From positions 1-64,000 of the forward strand of contig NZ_JBMFWB010000009.1 of NCBI RefSeq assembly GCF_049965695.1: a stretch of DNA of 64,000 nt, in the 5' to 3' direction. Shown here piece by piece: positions 18,217-26,547 of the stretch. A program made the translations under genes and the position numbers. The notes beneath the pieces were generated by a model that did not search any database, had not been told where the DNA came from, and saw nothing but the letters and a program-made list of their open reading frames with translations. Source of the DNA: Athalassotoga sp049965695. GTDB taxonomy: Bacteria; Thermotogota; Thermotogae; Mesoaciditogales; Mesoaciditogaceae. Every line of letters begins with the position of its first letter. Positions within the stretch are counted from its first letter, which is position 1.

Positions 18217-18990
18217 TCAAACCTCCAGAATCAAATTGGATCTCGGAGAAAGTTTGAGTATATCGCAGGCCCTTGCGTATCTTGAAGTAATTTCAAGATA
18301 TCCTCCAAGGCCTTCGCAAACTATGAGTTCATTTTTTCGTCCCGCTCTTCTGTCAAGCATGATACTCGATGGCTTTCCGTTTATCATGAGTTTATCTTCT
18401 TGATGCACTCCCACCTTTTCGAGATAATCGAAGGGGATGTTGGTTGAAAGATCTCCAAGATCGTTTACAAAAGAAATTTCGCCATCTATTTTTTTATCAT
18501 CTATGATTGCCTTTTTATGCTTTAAATCGTAAAAAGTCATGTAAACACTTCCGATACTCTCAAAAGTTTTTCCATTTGAAAATTCAATGGCCACGGGTAT
18601 GAGTATATCAAGCACGGATCTTGTGAAAGACAAAGAAAATTTGGTTTTTGAAATGTTCATCTCTCTTATTTGTTTGATACCGAACCTTTCAATCGGCAAC
18701 GTGAATGTCCCGTTATCGAATCCTATGAACAAACGGTCATCTTTGGTTCTTAGGCCTATCGGTCTGCGCGCGCTTTCGTTTTGGCCATCGACGATTATCA
18801 TGAATATCGTTGATTTTGGAAGATGGCACGCAAGACGTTCCGCTATGCACGACGCAGTGTACACATCTCCGAATTCAATTGGACGCGTTACCTCTATGAT
18901 TTCTTCCTTTGGAGCAAGGGCAGAAAAATTTCCCTTCAACACCCCCATGAATAATTCGTCTGATCCATGATCTGTTATAACGGCTATCAT
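18217..18990 (-). CDS. Divergent SAM hydroxide adenosyltransferase (DUF62) family protein
   Basis: The 257-residue protein has the two-domain outline of S-adenosylmethionine hydrolases. It begins MIAVITDHGSDELFMGVLKG, has IEFGDVYTASCIAERL, a VDGQNESARRP segment and a FDNGTF segment. In ordinary members, as I recall them, the middle motif is VDPGVG and a later FHGRD gives the catalytic His. Here the Asp and the Arg seven residues later are kept, PGVG is lost, and the HGRD region reads SFTRSVLDIL with no His. It may have another activity. ATG 18990 (AAGGTG upstream) is preferred to GTG 18999. A repeat-borne promoter box lies just upstream. Confidence 0.75.
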   Translation of the reverse strand: MIAVITDHGSDELFMGVLKGNFSALAPKEEIIEVTRPIEFGDVYTASCIAERLACHLPKSTIFMIIVDGQNESARRPIGLRTKDDRLFIGFDNGTFTLPIERFGIKQIREMNISKTKFSLSFTRSVLDILIPVAIEFSNGKTFESIGSVYMTFYDLKHKKAIIDDKKIDGEISFVNDLGDLSTNIPFDYLEKVGVHQEDKLMINGKPSSIMLDRRAGRKNELIVCEGLGGYLEITSRYARACDILKLSPRSNLILEV

Positions 18991-19025
18991 TTCTTTCACC
19001 TTTTCTTTTAAAGTTTTTCATTAGA

Positions 19026-19056
19026 ATTATATACCAAACAAAGTTCAAATTCCGAA
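19026..19056 (-). promoter_or_regulatory. Repeat-associated promoter box for the DUF62-family gene
   Basis: On the minus strand the box reads CGGAATTTGAAC, CTTTGTTTGG, then TATATAATTC, so a TATAAT lies at 19026-19031 preceded by a TGG extended -10 element. The start codon at 18990 is about 36 bases beyond it. Nearly identical boxes follow repeats at 26743, 32331 and 36079. Promoter function is inferred from the extended -10 and position. Confidence 0.55.
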
Positions 19057-19060
19057 TCGT

Positions 19061-19145
19061 AGCGATGGCAGGCGCGGCCCTACTCGATGTCTGGTCCTCG
19101 CGCTGCTGCGGAGGCCATCTCGAGGGCATCCTGCCCTGCGCTCAC
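19061..19145 (-). repeat. Intergenic GC-rich repeat, copy B
   Basis: This full copy in minus orientation contains the hairpin GGGCA-TCC-TGCCC at 19124-19136, the CTCGAG palindrome and the CTCGATGTCTGGTCCTCG block. Its 3' end (minus sense) leads directly into the promoter box at 19026-19056 and the DUF62-family gene. Confidence 0.85.
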
Positions 19146-19255
19146 AGTCGCAAATTTTTCTGAATTGAAAAAATTGTTTGATAAGTTTTCTTTTTGTAAT
19201 TTGATTGACAGTTTTTATTTAAAAAATAGATGATAAAATTCATTTAAAACAGCGC

Positions 19256-19367
19256 GTAGCGGGTAGCACGTGGAAAAAATAGTAACGTGTGATCGGTAAC
19301 GAGTAAGCAGTCAAAAACAAAAGGCGATTCCAGTTCTTCGACTGGAATGACAGACGGAGGCGGAGAG
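19256..19367 (+). repeat. 112-bp repeat, copy 1
   Basis: This segment matches 26631-26742 base for base except for three transitions, with no gaps. It contains GTA-rich units (GTAGCGGGTAGC, GTAACGTGTGATCGGTAACG), then a perfect hairpin ATTCCAGT-TCTTCG-ACTGGAAT at 19327-19348, and ends in GACAGACGGAGGCGGAG, which runs into GC-rich repeat copy C. The hairpin resembles the ATTCC/GGAAT-type small dispersed repeats of other bacteria. Confidence 0.9.
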
Positions 19368-19436
19368 CATGATGCCGAGAGGTGGCCTCCGCAGCAAGGC
19401 GAGGACCAGACACCGAAGGGCGAATGCTGGAGCCGA
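19360..19436 (+). repeat. Intergenic GC-rich repeat, copy C (diverged)
   Basis: The copy in plus orientation keeps GGTGGCCTCCGCAGC and GCGAGGACCAGACACCGA, but the hairpin is degraded (GCATGATGCC) and the tail reads GAATGCTGGAGCC. It follows directly on the 112-bp repeat and points towards lysC. Confidence 0.75.
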
Positions 19437-19465
19437 CGTACAAAAAAGCGCATGGCAAGGAAGAG

Positions 19466-19579
19466 ACATTAGAAATTGGAGATTAGAGAAAAAAACAGTA
19501 ACGGGTGACACGTAATCGGTAATCAGTAAAACAGCGGGTAGCCGGTAGCACGTGGAAAAGACGGACGGAGGCGGAGGAT
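19466..19579 (+). repeat. Diverged relative of the long repeat, abutting lysC
   Basis: It has ATTAGAAATTGGAGATTAG, then GTA-type units (GTAACGGGTGACACGTAATC, GGTAATCAGTAAAACAGCGG, GTAGCCGGTAGCACGTGG), and ends GACGGACGGAGGCGGAGG. The order matches 26548-26742, though more divergent and without the ATTCCAGT hairpin. Its terminal GGAGG (19573-19577) is the only ribosome-binding site in front of lysC. Confidence 0.75.
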
Positions 19580-19582
19580 AAG

Positions 19583-20791
19583 ATGCTTGTAGTTCAAAAA
19601 TACGGCGGTACATCTGTTGAGACTACCGAAAAGATACTCAAGATAGCCGAAAAAATTGCTCAGGATTACGATCGCGGCGATAAAATCGTCGTCGTCGTTT
19701 CGGCCATGGGTAAGACGACAAACTATCTTATAAATTTGCTCGATCAGGTCAATCCAAATGCCAATTCGAGGGAATACGATATGATAGCGTCAACAGGCGA
19801 GCAAATATCCATTGCGCTTATGGCCTCGGCACTTTCGAGGTACGGGAAAAGATCCGTGTCTTTAACGGGCTTCCAAGCGGGAATAGATACCGATTCGACT
19901 TACTCGAGGGCTGCTTTGAAAAGGGTGTACAGAGGGAAGTTGATGTCTCTCATAGATGATGGAATCATACCGGTAGTTGCCGGTTTCCAAGGGATTAGCC
20001 CGTCGGGAGATATCACGACGCTTGGACGCGGTGGTTCTGACACGACTGCCGTCGCCGTTGCCTATGGCATAGGTGCCGATCTGTGTGAGATATACACGGA
20101 TGTTGACGGGGTGTATGCCGCCGATCCGAGATACGTTGACAAACCCAAGAAAATCGATAAAATTTCTTACGACGAGATGATAGAAATGGCAGCGCACGGT
20201 GCAAAGGTACTTCACCTAAGGTCCGTTGAACTTGCGCGCAGGTATCACGTGAAACTTGTCGTTAAACATGCTCACATGAAATCTGAAGGTACGATCATAG
20301 AGGAGGTTGGACGATTGGAAGAACCTTTGGTTAGATCTTTAACTGTCGATGAAGGCATAGTGAAAATAGTCATAGAAGATGTGCCTGACATACCCGGAAT
20401 AGCGGCCAGAACCTTTAAACAACTTTCGGACGGGCATGTCTCTTTGGACATGATAGTTCAAAGCATGCATAGAGACGGAAAAAATGATATCGCATTCACC
20501 GTCTCGAAAGAAGAATTCAAAGATGCTTTGGAAGCCGTCAATCATGTGAAAGAGGAGATTAAAGCAGGTAATATCCATTCAGACGATACGATGGCAAAGA
20601 TATCGATCGTTGGAGTGAACATAATAGGATCATCTGAAATAGTTTACAACATGTTCGATGCCATAGCCTCGATAGGAGTCAACATAGACATGATAAGCAC
20701 TTCCAACAGCAGGATATCTTGCGTGATAAAAAGGGAAAAATTAAGAGAAGTGGCAAAGGTCGTTTCAAAAAGATTCGGATTGGAGGAATAA
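19583..20791 (+). CDS. lysC: Aspartokinase
   Basis: This enzyme phosphorylates aspartate, the first step to lysine, threonine and methionine. The 402-residue protein begins with KYGGTSV (residues 5-11), has the kinase segment GRGGSDTTAVAVAYG (about 148-162), and a C-terminal pair of ACT domains (from about 255) for feedback control by end-product amino acids. The next gene, asd, follows after a single base. GGAGG lies five bases before the ATG and belongs to an intergenic repeat. No T-box or lysine riboswitch fold is evident in the repeat-derived leader. Confidence 0.96.
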   Translation: MLVVQKYGGTSVETTEKILKIAEKIAQDYDRGDKIVVVVSAMGKTTNYLINLLDQVNPNANSREYDMIASTGEQISIALMASALSRYGKRSVSLTGFQAGIDTDSTYSRAALKRVYRGKLMSLIDDGIIPVVAGFQGISPSGDITTLGRGGSDTTAVAVAYGIGADLCEIYTDVDGVYAADPRYVDKPKKIDKISYDEMIEMAAHGAKVLHLRSVELARRYHVKLVVKHAHMKSEGTIIEEVGRLEEPLVRSLTVDEGIVKIVIEDVPDIPGIAARTFKQLSDGHVSLDMIVQSMHRDGKNDIAFTVSKEEFKDALEAVNHVKEEIKAGNIHSDDTMAKISIVGVNIIGSSEIVYNMFDAIASIGVNIDMISTSNSRISCVIKREKLREVAKVVSKRFGLEE

Positions 20792-20792
20792 G

Positions 20793-21758
20793 ATGAAAAT
20801 AGGAGTTGTTGGTGCCACTGGCGAAGTTGGCAGAACGATGGTAAAAGTGCTTGAAGAGAGGAATCATGAATTTGGCAGTTTAAGACTTTTTGCTTCCGAA
20901 AGGTCGCGCGGCGTTAAAATCCCATTTCATGGCAAAGAGATAGAAGTTGAGACTTTGACGGAAGAGTCGATGAAGGCTGGCTTTGATTTTTTACTCTTTT
21001 CCGCCGGAAAGGATATATCCAAACATTTTGCACCGATAGCATCGGCGCATGGAACAACTATCATAGACAATTCTTCTGCCTTCAGAATGGATCCGAAAAT
21101 TCCACTTGTCGTTCCAGATGTCAACCCTCACGTTTTGAAAGGATACAAAGGGATAATTGCGAATCCGAATTGTTCGACGATACAACTTGTGATGGCACTT
21201 AAGCCTATTCACGATATTTACAACCTTAAAAGGGTTGTCGTGACGACGATGCAAGCAGTTTCGGGAAGCGGGCATAAAGGAATAGAAGAACTCGAAATGG
21301 AAATGAAAGGTACAGGATCTCCGAAAGTTTATCCCCGAGAAATCGCTTACAATTGCATTCCTCAAATTGGTCCCATCTTCGATAACGGCTTTTCGGAAGA
21401 AGAGATGAAAATGTTCAACGAAACAAGGAAGATAATGGAATGTGATTGCATCGTTGAAGCGACTACCGTAAGAGTTCCTGTGTTTTATGGGCATTCGGAG
21501 TCAGTGCTTGCCGAATTTAAAAGCAAGGTGGATTTGGGAACGGTTTTAAAAGCCTGGAAAGCATCTCCATACTTGAAAGTATGGGACGACTATCCCACCC
21601 CGATAGAGATAAAAGGAAGTGATCTTTCTCACATCGGAAGACCCAGAATCTCTTCAAACGGCGCTCTGATGTTCTGGAACGTTGCGGACAACGTCAGAGT
21701 AGGCGCTGCGACAAACGCTGTGAGAATTTTGGAGTACTTTACAGATATCGAACGATGA
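20793..21758 (+). CDS. asd: Aspartate-semialdehyde dehydrogenase
   Basis: It reduces aspartyl phosphate to aspartate semialdehyde with NADPH. The 321-residue protein has the nucleotide-binding GATGEVGRTM (residues 8-17), the catalytic Cys in ANPNCSTIQL (about residue 127) and the substrate-binding segment SGSGHKGIEELE. Translated directly after lysC. Its last 20 bases overlap the 3' end of thrB, which runs in the opposite direction, so the two transcripts converge. Confidence 0.96.
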   Translation: MKIGVVGATGEVGRTMVKVLEERNHEFGSLRLFASERSRGVKIPFHGKEIEVETLTEESMKAGFDFLLFSAGKDISKHFAPIASAHGTTIIDNSSAFRMDPKIPLVVPDVNPHVLKGYKGIIANPNCSTIQLVMALKPIHDIYNLKRVVVTTMQAVSGSGHKGIEELEMEMKGTGSPKVYPREIAYNCIPQIGPIFDNGFSEEEMKMFNETRKIMECDCIVEATTVRVPVFYGHSESVLAEFKSKVDLGTVLKAWKASPYLKVWDDYPTPIEIKGSDLSHIGRPRISSNGALMFWNVADNVRVGAATNAVRILEYFTDIER

Positions 21759-22572
21759 TGCCTTCTATGGATGTTTTTTTGTGAAGCAGTTGCCATCCCT
21801 GTGGGACCGCTATATCGTGTGTGCCCATGATGGCGATTGCCGTACCGGAACCGCAAAGAAAGATCGGATCTTCAACCTTGGATTTCGTTTCCTCAAAAAA
21901 AGCCTTCAATTCAGGATGAAGAGAAAGCCTTAAATCCTGATGAAGTCTATCTTCAAAAAACTCTTGAAGCATCCTTCTGTCTCTGTAATTTGCAAGCACC
22001 ATTGTGGCACGTTGAAGGTTAAAAACGGCATCTTCAAGAGGCACCATTTTGGGTAAAATTTTTCTTGCTTCTTGAGTTGGAGTTGAAAATGGTGGAATCA
22101 CAATTGTAATCTCTCTGCACATGGGTTGCATCGAAACGGCGCCGTAACCGCTTTTGAGATGCGCGCTCACCGTAAAGCCACCGAAAACTGAAGCGGCCAC
22201 GTTATCCGGATGACCTTCTATTTTAGTCGCCATTTCAAATATCTGTTGCCTTGAAAAATGTCTATTTATTTCCATCGCGGCTGCTATACCGAGAATTATA
22301 GAGGCGGCACTTGAACCGAGACCTTTCTGAGGTGGTATCATCGATATTTTTTTTATCTTGTATCTCCAGTCTATGCCGTTACTTTCCATCACTTCTTTGA
22401 AGGCTTTAAAAAACAGATCTTCTCCTTCAACTTTTATACCCATTTCGGTGATAGAGAGTTCTGTGTCGTACTCTATCTCAACTTCGTTTCGGAGATCTAT
22501 GGCAAGGCCAAAAGTATCGAATCCGCTTCCGAGATTTGCTATCGATGCGGGCACCGAAACTAAAAGTTTCAT
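21739..22572 (-). CDS. thrB: Homoserine kinase
   Basis: It phosphorylates homoserine for threonine synthesis. The 277-residue GHMP-superfamily protein has the N-terminal ASIANLGSGFDTFGLAID, the ATP-binding PPQKGLGSSAASI (about residues 84-96) and the C-terminal FLCGSGTAIAIMG glycine motif. It overlaps the stop of thrC by 4 bases and is co-transcribed with it. Homoserine dehydrogenase, needed between asd and thrB, is not in the window. Confidence 0.95.
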   Translation of the reverse strand: MKLLVSVPASIANLGSGFDTFGLAIDLRNEVEIEYDTELSITEMGIKVEGEDLFFKAFKEVMESNGIDWRYKIKKISMIPPQKGLGSSAASIILGIAAAMEINRHFSRQQIFEMATKIEGHPDNVAASVFGGFTVSAHLKSGYGAVSMQPMCREITIVIPPFSTPTQEARKILPKMVPLEDAVFNLQRATMVLANYRDRRMLQEFFEDRLHQDLRLSLHPELKAFFEETKSKVEDPIFLCGSGTAIAIMGTHDIAVPQGWQLLHKKTSIEGIIVRYL

Positions 22573-23609
22573 GAACTCACCTCCCTCGAAAATATTTCGA
22601 AGTCAACAGGTATTGTTTTTATTCTATCTGCGTATTCGTGATCAACGACGTTTGGATCTTTAAGTCCATTACCTGTCAACGTCGCGACAATTGTTTCCCC
22701 ACCCCTGAACATGTCTTTCATCTTCAAAATGCCGGCAACGGACGCTGCCGACGCCGGTTCGCAGAATATGCCTTCATTCACGGCGATCAATTGCTGAGCG
22801 TGCAGTATTTCTTTGTCCGTGACAGTGCCTATCATGCCTTTGGATTCATCCCTTGCCGAGATGGCCTTTTGCCAACTTGCAGGATTTCCTATCCTTATAG
22901 CGGTCGCTATGGTTTCAGGATTTTCTATGGGGTATCCTTTGACAATGGGCGCAGCACCTTCGGCCTGAAACCCCATCATGTGTGGTAATTTAGACGATTT
23001 ACCGTATGATCTGTACTCTTTGTATCCCATCCAGTATGCGGTTATGTTACCGGCATTTCCAACCGGAAGAAAATGGTAATCGGGTGCCTCTCCAAGTTCG
23101 TCGACGATCTCAAAGGCCGCGGTTTTTTGTCCTTGAAGTCTGTAAGGATTTATCGAATTGACAACTGTCACAGGAAATTTTTCACTTGCAAGTCTGACCA
23201 TTTTAAGACAATCATCGAAGTTTCCGTTTATCTGAACGACCTTTGCCCCGTATATCAAAGACTGGGCAAGTTTGCCTATCGCAATTTTGCCCGAAGGTAT
23301 GACAACAATGGCCTTCAAATCAAAAGCCGTCGCGTATGCAGCGGCAGAAGCAGAGGTATTGCCCGTTGACGCACATATAACGGTTTTTGCCCCTTCTTCA
23401 ATGGATTTTGCAATGGCAACGACCATCCCTCTATCTTTGAAAGAGCCGGTTGGATTCATACCTTCATATTTTAGATAGAGATCGATACCTAACATCTTTC
23501 CGAGATGCTTTGTCTTTATAAGCGGTGTGAAACCTTCTCCTAAAGTTATAACAGGAGTATTTTCATTTACGGGCAAAAATTTTGCGTATTTGTCAAGAAT
23601 TTTTTCCAC
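22569..23609 (-). CDS. thrC: Threonine synthase
   Basis: This PLP enzyme converts O-phosphohomoserine to threonine. The 346-residue protein, a compact threonine synthase, has the PLP lysine in NPTGSFKDRGM (about residue 59), the phosphate-binding ASTGNTSASAAAY, and PVGNAGNITAYWMGY. GTG start with AGGAGG five bases upstream. The promoter is not clear: a TTGACA at about 23647-23652 on this strand has no good -10 at standard spacing. Confidence 0.95.
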   Translation of the reverse strand: MEKILDKYAKFLPVNENTPVITLGEGFTPLIKTKHLGKMLGIDLYLKYEGMNPTGSFKDRGMVVAIAKSIEEGAKTVICASTGNTSASAAAYATAFDLKAIVVIPSGKIAIGKLAQSLIYGAKVVQINGNFDDCLKMVRLASEKFPVTVVNSINPYRLQGQKTAAFEIVDELGEAPDYHFLPVGNAGNITAYWMGYKEYRSYGKSSKLPHMMGFQAEGAAPIVKGYPIENPETIATAIRIGNPASWQKAISARDESKGMIGTVTDKEILHAQQLIAVNEGIFCEPASAASVAGILKMKDMFRGGETIVATLTGNGLKDPNVVDHEYADRIKTIPVDFEIFSREVSS

Positions 23610-23680
23610 GACTGCCTCCTAATGGTTAACGTATTTTATATGTTGTCAATCAATTATATAATAATTCTGTTTAAAAAATA

Positions 23681-24340
23681 TCATACGCCTGGCATTCTTA
23701 CCATCTTCTCAATTCTTGAAAAACCCCATGTTATAACCATGACAATTACAAGGTAGATAATCGCAACGCTGAGAAAAACATTCATAAATTCAAAGTTCCT
23801 GCTTGCGATGAATTCCCCTTGAGCCATGAGTTCCGGAACCCCAACAAGGTATGCGACAGACGTGTATTTTATGAGATAGACGAATTCATTTGTCCACGAC
23901 GGTATGACTTTTATAAGTGCTTGAGGCATGATGACCCTTGTTATTGCCTGCCATTTCGTCATCCCGATCGAAAGTGCGGCTTTCATCTGACCTGTATCGA
24001 CGGATTGAATGGACCCTCTTATGTATTCTGCCTGATAGGCGCCGCTGTTTATGGAAAAACTTATTATCGAAGCGATTATCGGAGAAAGGCGTATTCCGAT
24101 CTGAGGGAGTGCAAAGTAAAAGATGAAAAGTTGAACAAGCAAAGGCGTACCTCTTATCACCTCGACAAAGGCCGTCGATATGGTGTAAGACCATTTTTTG
24201 CCATAACTCCTCGATATGCCGACGATGATTCCTATCACAAAGCCAATCGCTATTGAAGAAAGCGCAAGTTCTACGGTGAAAACAAGTCCGTCCATCAAAA
24301 ACGGAAAAGCGTTCACGAAGACATTTATGAAACGGATCAT
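23681..24340 (-). CDS. Polar amino acid ABC transporter permease (second)
   Basis: The 219-residue HisM/GlnP-like permease has about five membrane segments and the EAA-type loop QMKAALSIGMTKWQAI (about residues 123-138), where the ATPase docks. It is the last gene of a four-gene importer. It overlaps the ATPase gene by 4 bases. Two different permease genes imply a heterodimeric channel. Confidence 0.93.
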   Translation of the reverse strand: MIRFINVFVNAFPFLMDGLVFTVELALSSIAIGFVIGIIVGISRSYGKKWSYTISTAFVEVIRGTPLLVQLFIFYFALPQIGIRLSPIIASIISFSINSGAYQAEYIRGSIQSVDTGQMKAALSIGMTKWQAITRVIMPQALIKVIPSWTNEFVYLIKYTSVAYLVGVPELMAQGEFIASRNFEFMNVFLSVAIIYLVIVMVITWGFSRIEKMVRMPGV

Positions 24341-25071
24341 CTTCCCTCCATGAATTTGGCCAAAAACTGACGTGTTCTTTCTTGCGAAGGATTATTCAAG
24401 ATCAAAGATGGAATTCCTTCTTCTATTATCTCGCCATTTTCCATGAAAATAATTCTATCCGCGACATCTTTCGCAAAACCTATCTCATGTGTGACTATGA
24501 GCATCGTCATGCCTTCGCGCGCGAGTTTCTTTATAACCTCTAACACTTCGCCGACAAGTTCCGGGTCGAGTGCCGATGTGGGCTCATCAAAAAGAATGAG
24601 ATCCGGTTCCATGGCAAGTGCCCTTGCAATTCCGACACGTTGCTTTTGGCCTCCGGAAAGTTGCGCCGGATAGGCATGCATTTGCAATTCGAGCCCCACT
24701 TTTTTGAGATTTTCTTTGGCTATACTTTCGGCTTTTTCGCGAGAAAATTTTTTCACCCTCATAGGACCTATCATTACGTTGTTCAAAACCGTCAAATGGT
24801 TGAACAAATTGAATTCTTGAAAAACCATCCCTATTTTTTGTCTGAAAATTTCAGGATGCTTTGATCCTGTTATCTGACTCTCGTTAAGATAAATTTCTCC
24901 GCCATCGGGCTCTGTAAGTCTGTTTATGCACATCAACATCGTAGATTTACCTGTGCCTGAAGGACCTATAACGACGACTGTTTCACCTTTTTCCATCTCA
25001 AAAGAAATGCCTTTGATTATCTCTTTTTCTCCGTAACGCTTCTTCAAATTTTTTATTTGCAGTACCTTCAT
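24337..25071 (-). CDS. Polar amino acid ABC transporter ATPase
   Basis: The 244-residue GlnQ/HisP-type ATPase has Walker A IGPSGTGKSTML (about 33-44), signature LSGGQKQRVGIARAL, Walker B LILFDEPTSALDPE and the switch His in IVTHEIGFA. The GlnQ-type sequence KGISFEMEKGETVV precedes Walker A. It lies between the two permease genes with 4-base overlaps. Confidence 0.95.
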   Translation of the reverse strand: MKVLQIKNLKKRYGEKEIIKGISFEMEKGETVVVIGPSGTGKSTMLMCINRLTEPDGGEIYLNESQITGSKHPEIFRQKIGMVFQEFNLFNHLTVLNNVMIGPMRVKKFSREKAESIAKENLKKVGLELQMHAYPAQLSGGQKQRVGIARALAMEPDLILFDEPTSALDPELVGEVLEVIKKLAREGMTMLIVTHEIGFAKDVADRIIFMENGEIIEEGIPSLILNNPSQERTRQFLAKFMEGR

Positions 25072-25739
25072 GCCCTTTCACCTCTGAACTCAAAGCCCGG
25101 AAGTGCGAATCGCTTTTCGATTCTTCTTACAACCGTGTTCGTTGAGAAGGTTACAGTAAAATAAATGGCGGCGCAAAACAGATAAATCAACAAAGGCTCA
25201 TAAGTTGTGGATACTATATAGGTGCCTTCTCGAAGCAATTCCGTAACTCCAAGTGCGTAAGCGAAAGACGTGTCTTTTAGCACTATCGTGAATTCATTTG
25301 TAAGAGGAGCAACGGCAAATCTTAAAGCCTGAGGAAGTGTAACATGAAGGAATATTTGCGTGCCATTCATTCCTATCGATTGAGCGGCAAGTGTCTGACC
25401 TTTCGGGACAGAAAGTATGGCACCGCGGAATATCTGCGATTGATATGCTGAACTGCAAAGGCCCAAAGACAAGATCGCTGCCATAAATGGGTTGAATCTG
25501 ATCCCAAAAGAAGGAAGACCAAAAAACAATATGAACATCACGACGAGCAAAGGTATGCTCCTCAAAACTCTTTCGTAAACTGTGGCAATTATCTTCAGAG
25601 GAATATTTCCATAAATCTGTGCAAGTGATACGACAATTGCGATCGAAAAAGCGATCACAAATGAGATGACGGTCAGTTCGACCGTCACGATGGTACCGTC
25701 AAGTAAAACTTTCAAGGTGGATACAAGATCCATCTTCAT
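25068..25739 (-). CDS. Polar amino acid ABC transporter permease (first)
   Basis: The 223-residue permease is homologous to the one at 23681. It shares the signature order (TVELTVISFVIAFSI, RVLRSIPLLVVMFILFFGLP, GQTLAAQSIGMNGTQIF, ALRFAVAPLTNEF). It directly follows the binding-protein gene with a 4-base overlap and is presumably the other half of the membrane channel. Confidence 0.93.
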   Translation of the reverse strand: MKMDLVSTLKVLLDGTIVTVELTVISFVIAFSIAIVVSLAQIYGNIPLKIIATVYERVLRSIPLLVVMFILFFGLPSFGIRFNPFMAAILSLGLCSSAYQSQIFRGAILSVPKGQTLAAQSIGMNGTQIFLHVTLPQALRFAVAPLTNEFTIVLKDTSFAYALGVTELLREGTYIVSTTYEPLLIYLFCAAIYFTVTFSTNTVVRRIEKRFALPGFEFRGERA

Positions 25740-26464
25740 TTACCAAAATATTTATCTACAAGTTGAGACAATTGACCCGATGCTTTGACTTTGGCCAGAC
25801 CGTCGTTGATCATATCAAGCAGCGTTTTATTTCCTTTGTTAACGGCTATTCCGTAATTTTCATTTGTTATTATCACTCCGACTATTGACACAGGTTGTGT
25901 CTGGGCAAATCTTTGCGCAACGGGACTGTCCAGTACGACAGCGTTAACCTCACCGTTGATGAGAGCCTGAAGCGCGTAGATAAAACTTTCATATCTGACT
26001 ATATTCTTGAGAATGCCGGTTTTAATGAGATTATCGCTTACCCATAAATCTCCGGTCGTACCTGTTTGCACGCCAATTTTGTTATTTCCAAAAAGCACTG
26101 TAAGGTTGTAATTTGAATCTTTTTTGACTATCACGTCTTGATCTGCAGACCAGTAAGGATCTGAAAAATCGACAACCTGAAGCCTATCAGGGGTTATGGT
26201 CATACCGGCAATGGCAATGTCAATTATTCCGGATTTCAAAGCAGGTATAAGAGAATCAAATGACATATCTCTTATCTGAACCTGAAAACCCTCGACTTTA
26301 CCTATTGCCTGTATAAGATCCACGTCAAAACCAACGTACTGTCCGTTTTGTACGTATTCAAATGGTGGAAAATCAGCAGAAGTTCCGACTATGTAGGTTT
26401 TGGAGAATGCAAATCCAACAAGAGCAAAAAGAAATACCAGCATAACCAATACAATCTTTTTCAT
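25736..26464 (-). CDS. Polar amino acid ABC transporter binding protein
   Basis: The 242-residue family 3 binding protein has a signal peptide (MKKIVLVMLVFLFALVGFAFS) and the family 3 motif FDVDLIQAIGKVEGFQVQI (about residues 44-62). Asp residues positioned to bind the amino acid alpha-amino group are in FDVDL and VVLDSPVA, with the TTGDLWV loop in the middle. There is no lipobox Cys. It is the first gene of the importer and has its own promoter at 26497-26524. The ligand is not decided; glutamine, arginine or cystine are the usual choices. Confidence 0.93.
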   Translation of the reverse strand: MKKIVLVMLVFLFALVGFAFSKTYIVGTSADFPPFEYVQNGQYVGFDVDLIQAIGKVEGFQVQIRDMSFDSLIPALKSGIIDIAIAGMTITPDRLQVVDFSDPYWSADQDVIVKKDSNYNLTVLFGNNKIGVQTGTTGDLWVSDNLIKTGILKNIVRYESFIYALQALINGEVNAVVLDSPVAQRFAQTQPVSIVGVIITNENYGIAVNKGNKTLLDMINDGLAKVKASGQLSQLVDKYFGK

Positions 26465-26496
26465 TGCCCGTACCTCCCTTGCCAGTTATTTCTGAA

Positions 26497-26524
26497 ATTA
26501 TACCATAAAAATGGAAAGGTGAAA
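26497..26524 (-). promoter_or_regulatory. Promoter of the amino acid ABC operon
   Basis: On the minus strand TTTCAC (26519-26524) and TATAAT (26497-26502) are 16 bases apart, and TGG directly before TATAAT makes an extended -10. The binding-protein start codon is 33 bases further on, with GGGAGG between. Confidence 0.7.
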
Positions 26525-26547
26525 TAACCCGAATTGACAATGGCAAA

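Larger units (their letters stand above)
18991..19582. repeat. Repeat-rich intergenic region between divergent genes
   Basis: No gene is present in these 592 bases. From left to right they hold the promoter-like box (19026-19056), inverted repeat copy B (19061-19145), an AT-rich segment with TTGACA at 19205-19210 and a weak TAAAAT at 19234-19239, the 112-bp repeat copy 1 (19256-19367), repeat copy C (19360-19436), and a diverged relative of the longer element (19466-19579) ending at the lysC ribosome-binding site. Copies B and C are in opposite orientation, each pointing at the gene nearest to it. Confidence 0.85.

Noticed and set aside
19256..19582. CRISPR array or riboswitch in the lysC leader
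   Set aside because: Units are 7-8 bases and irregular, with no spacer structure. No lysine riboswitch or T-box core was found, and the sequence belongs to dispersed repeats found at 26548 as well.
19311..19613. Short open frames through the repeat region, one of them running in from the start of lysC
   Set aside because: They run through intergenic repeats, some in both directions, without start signals; the repeat is also present in non-coding spacers.
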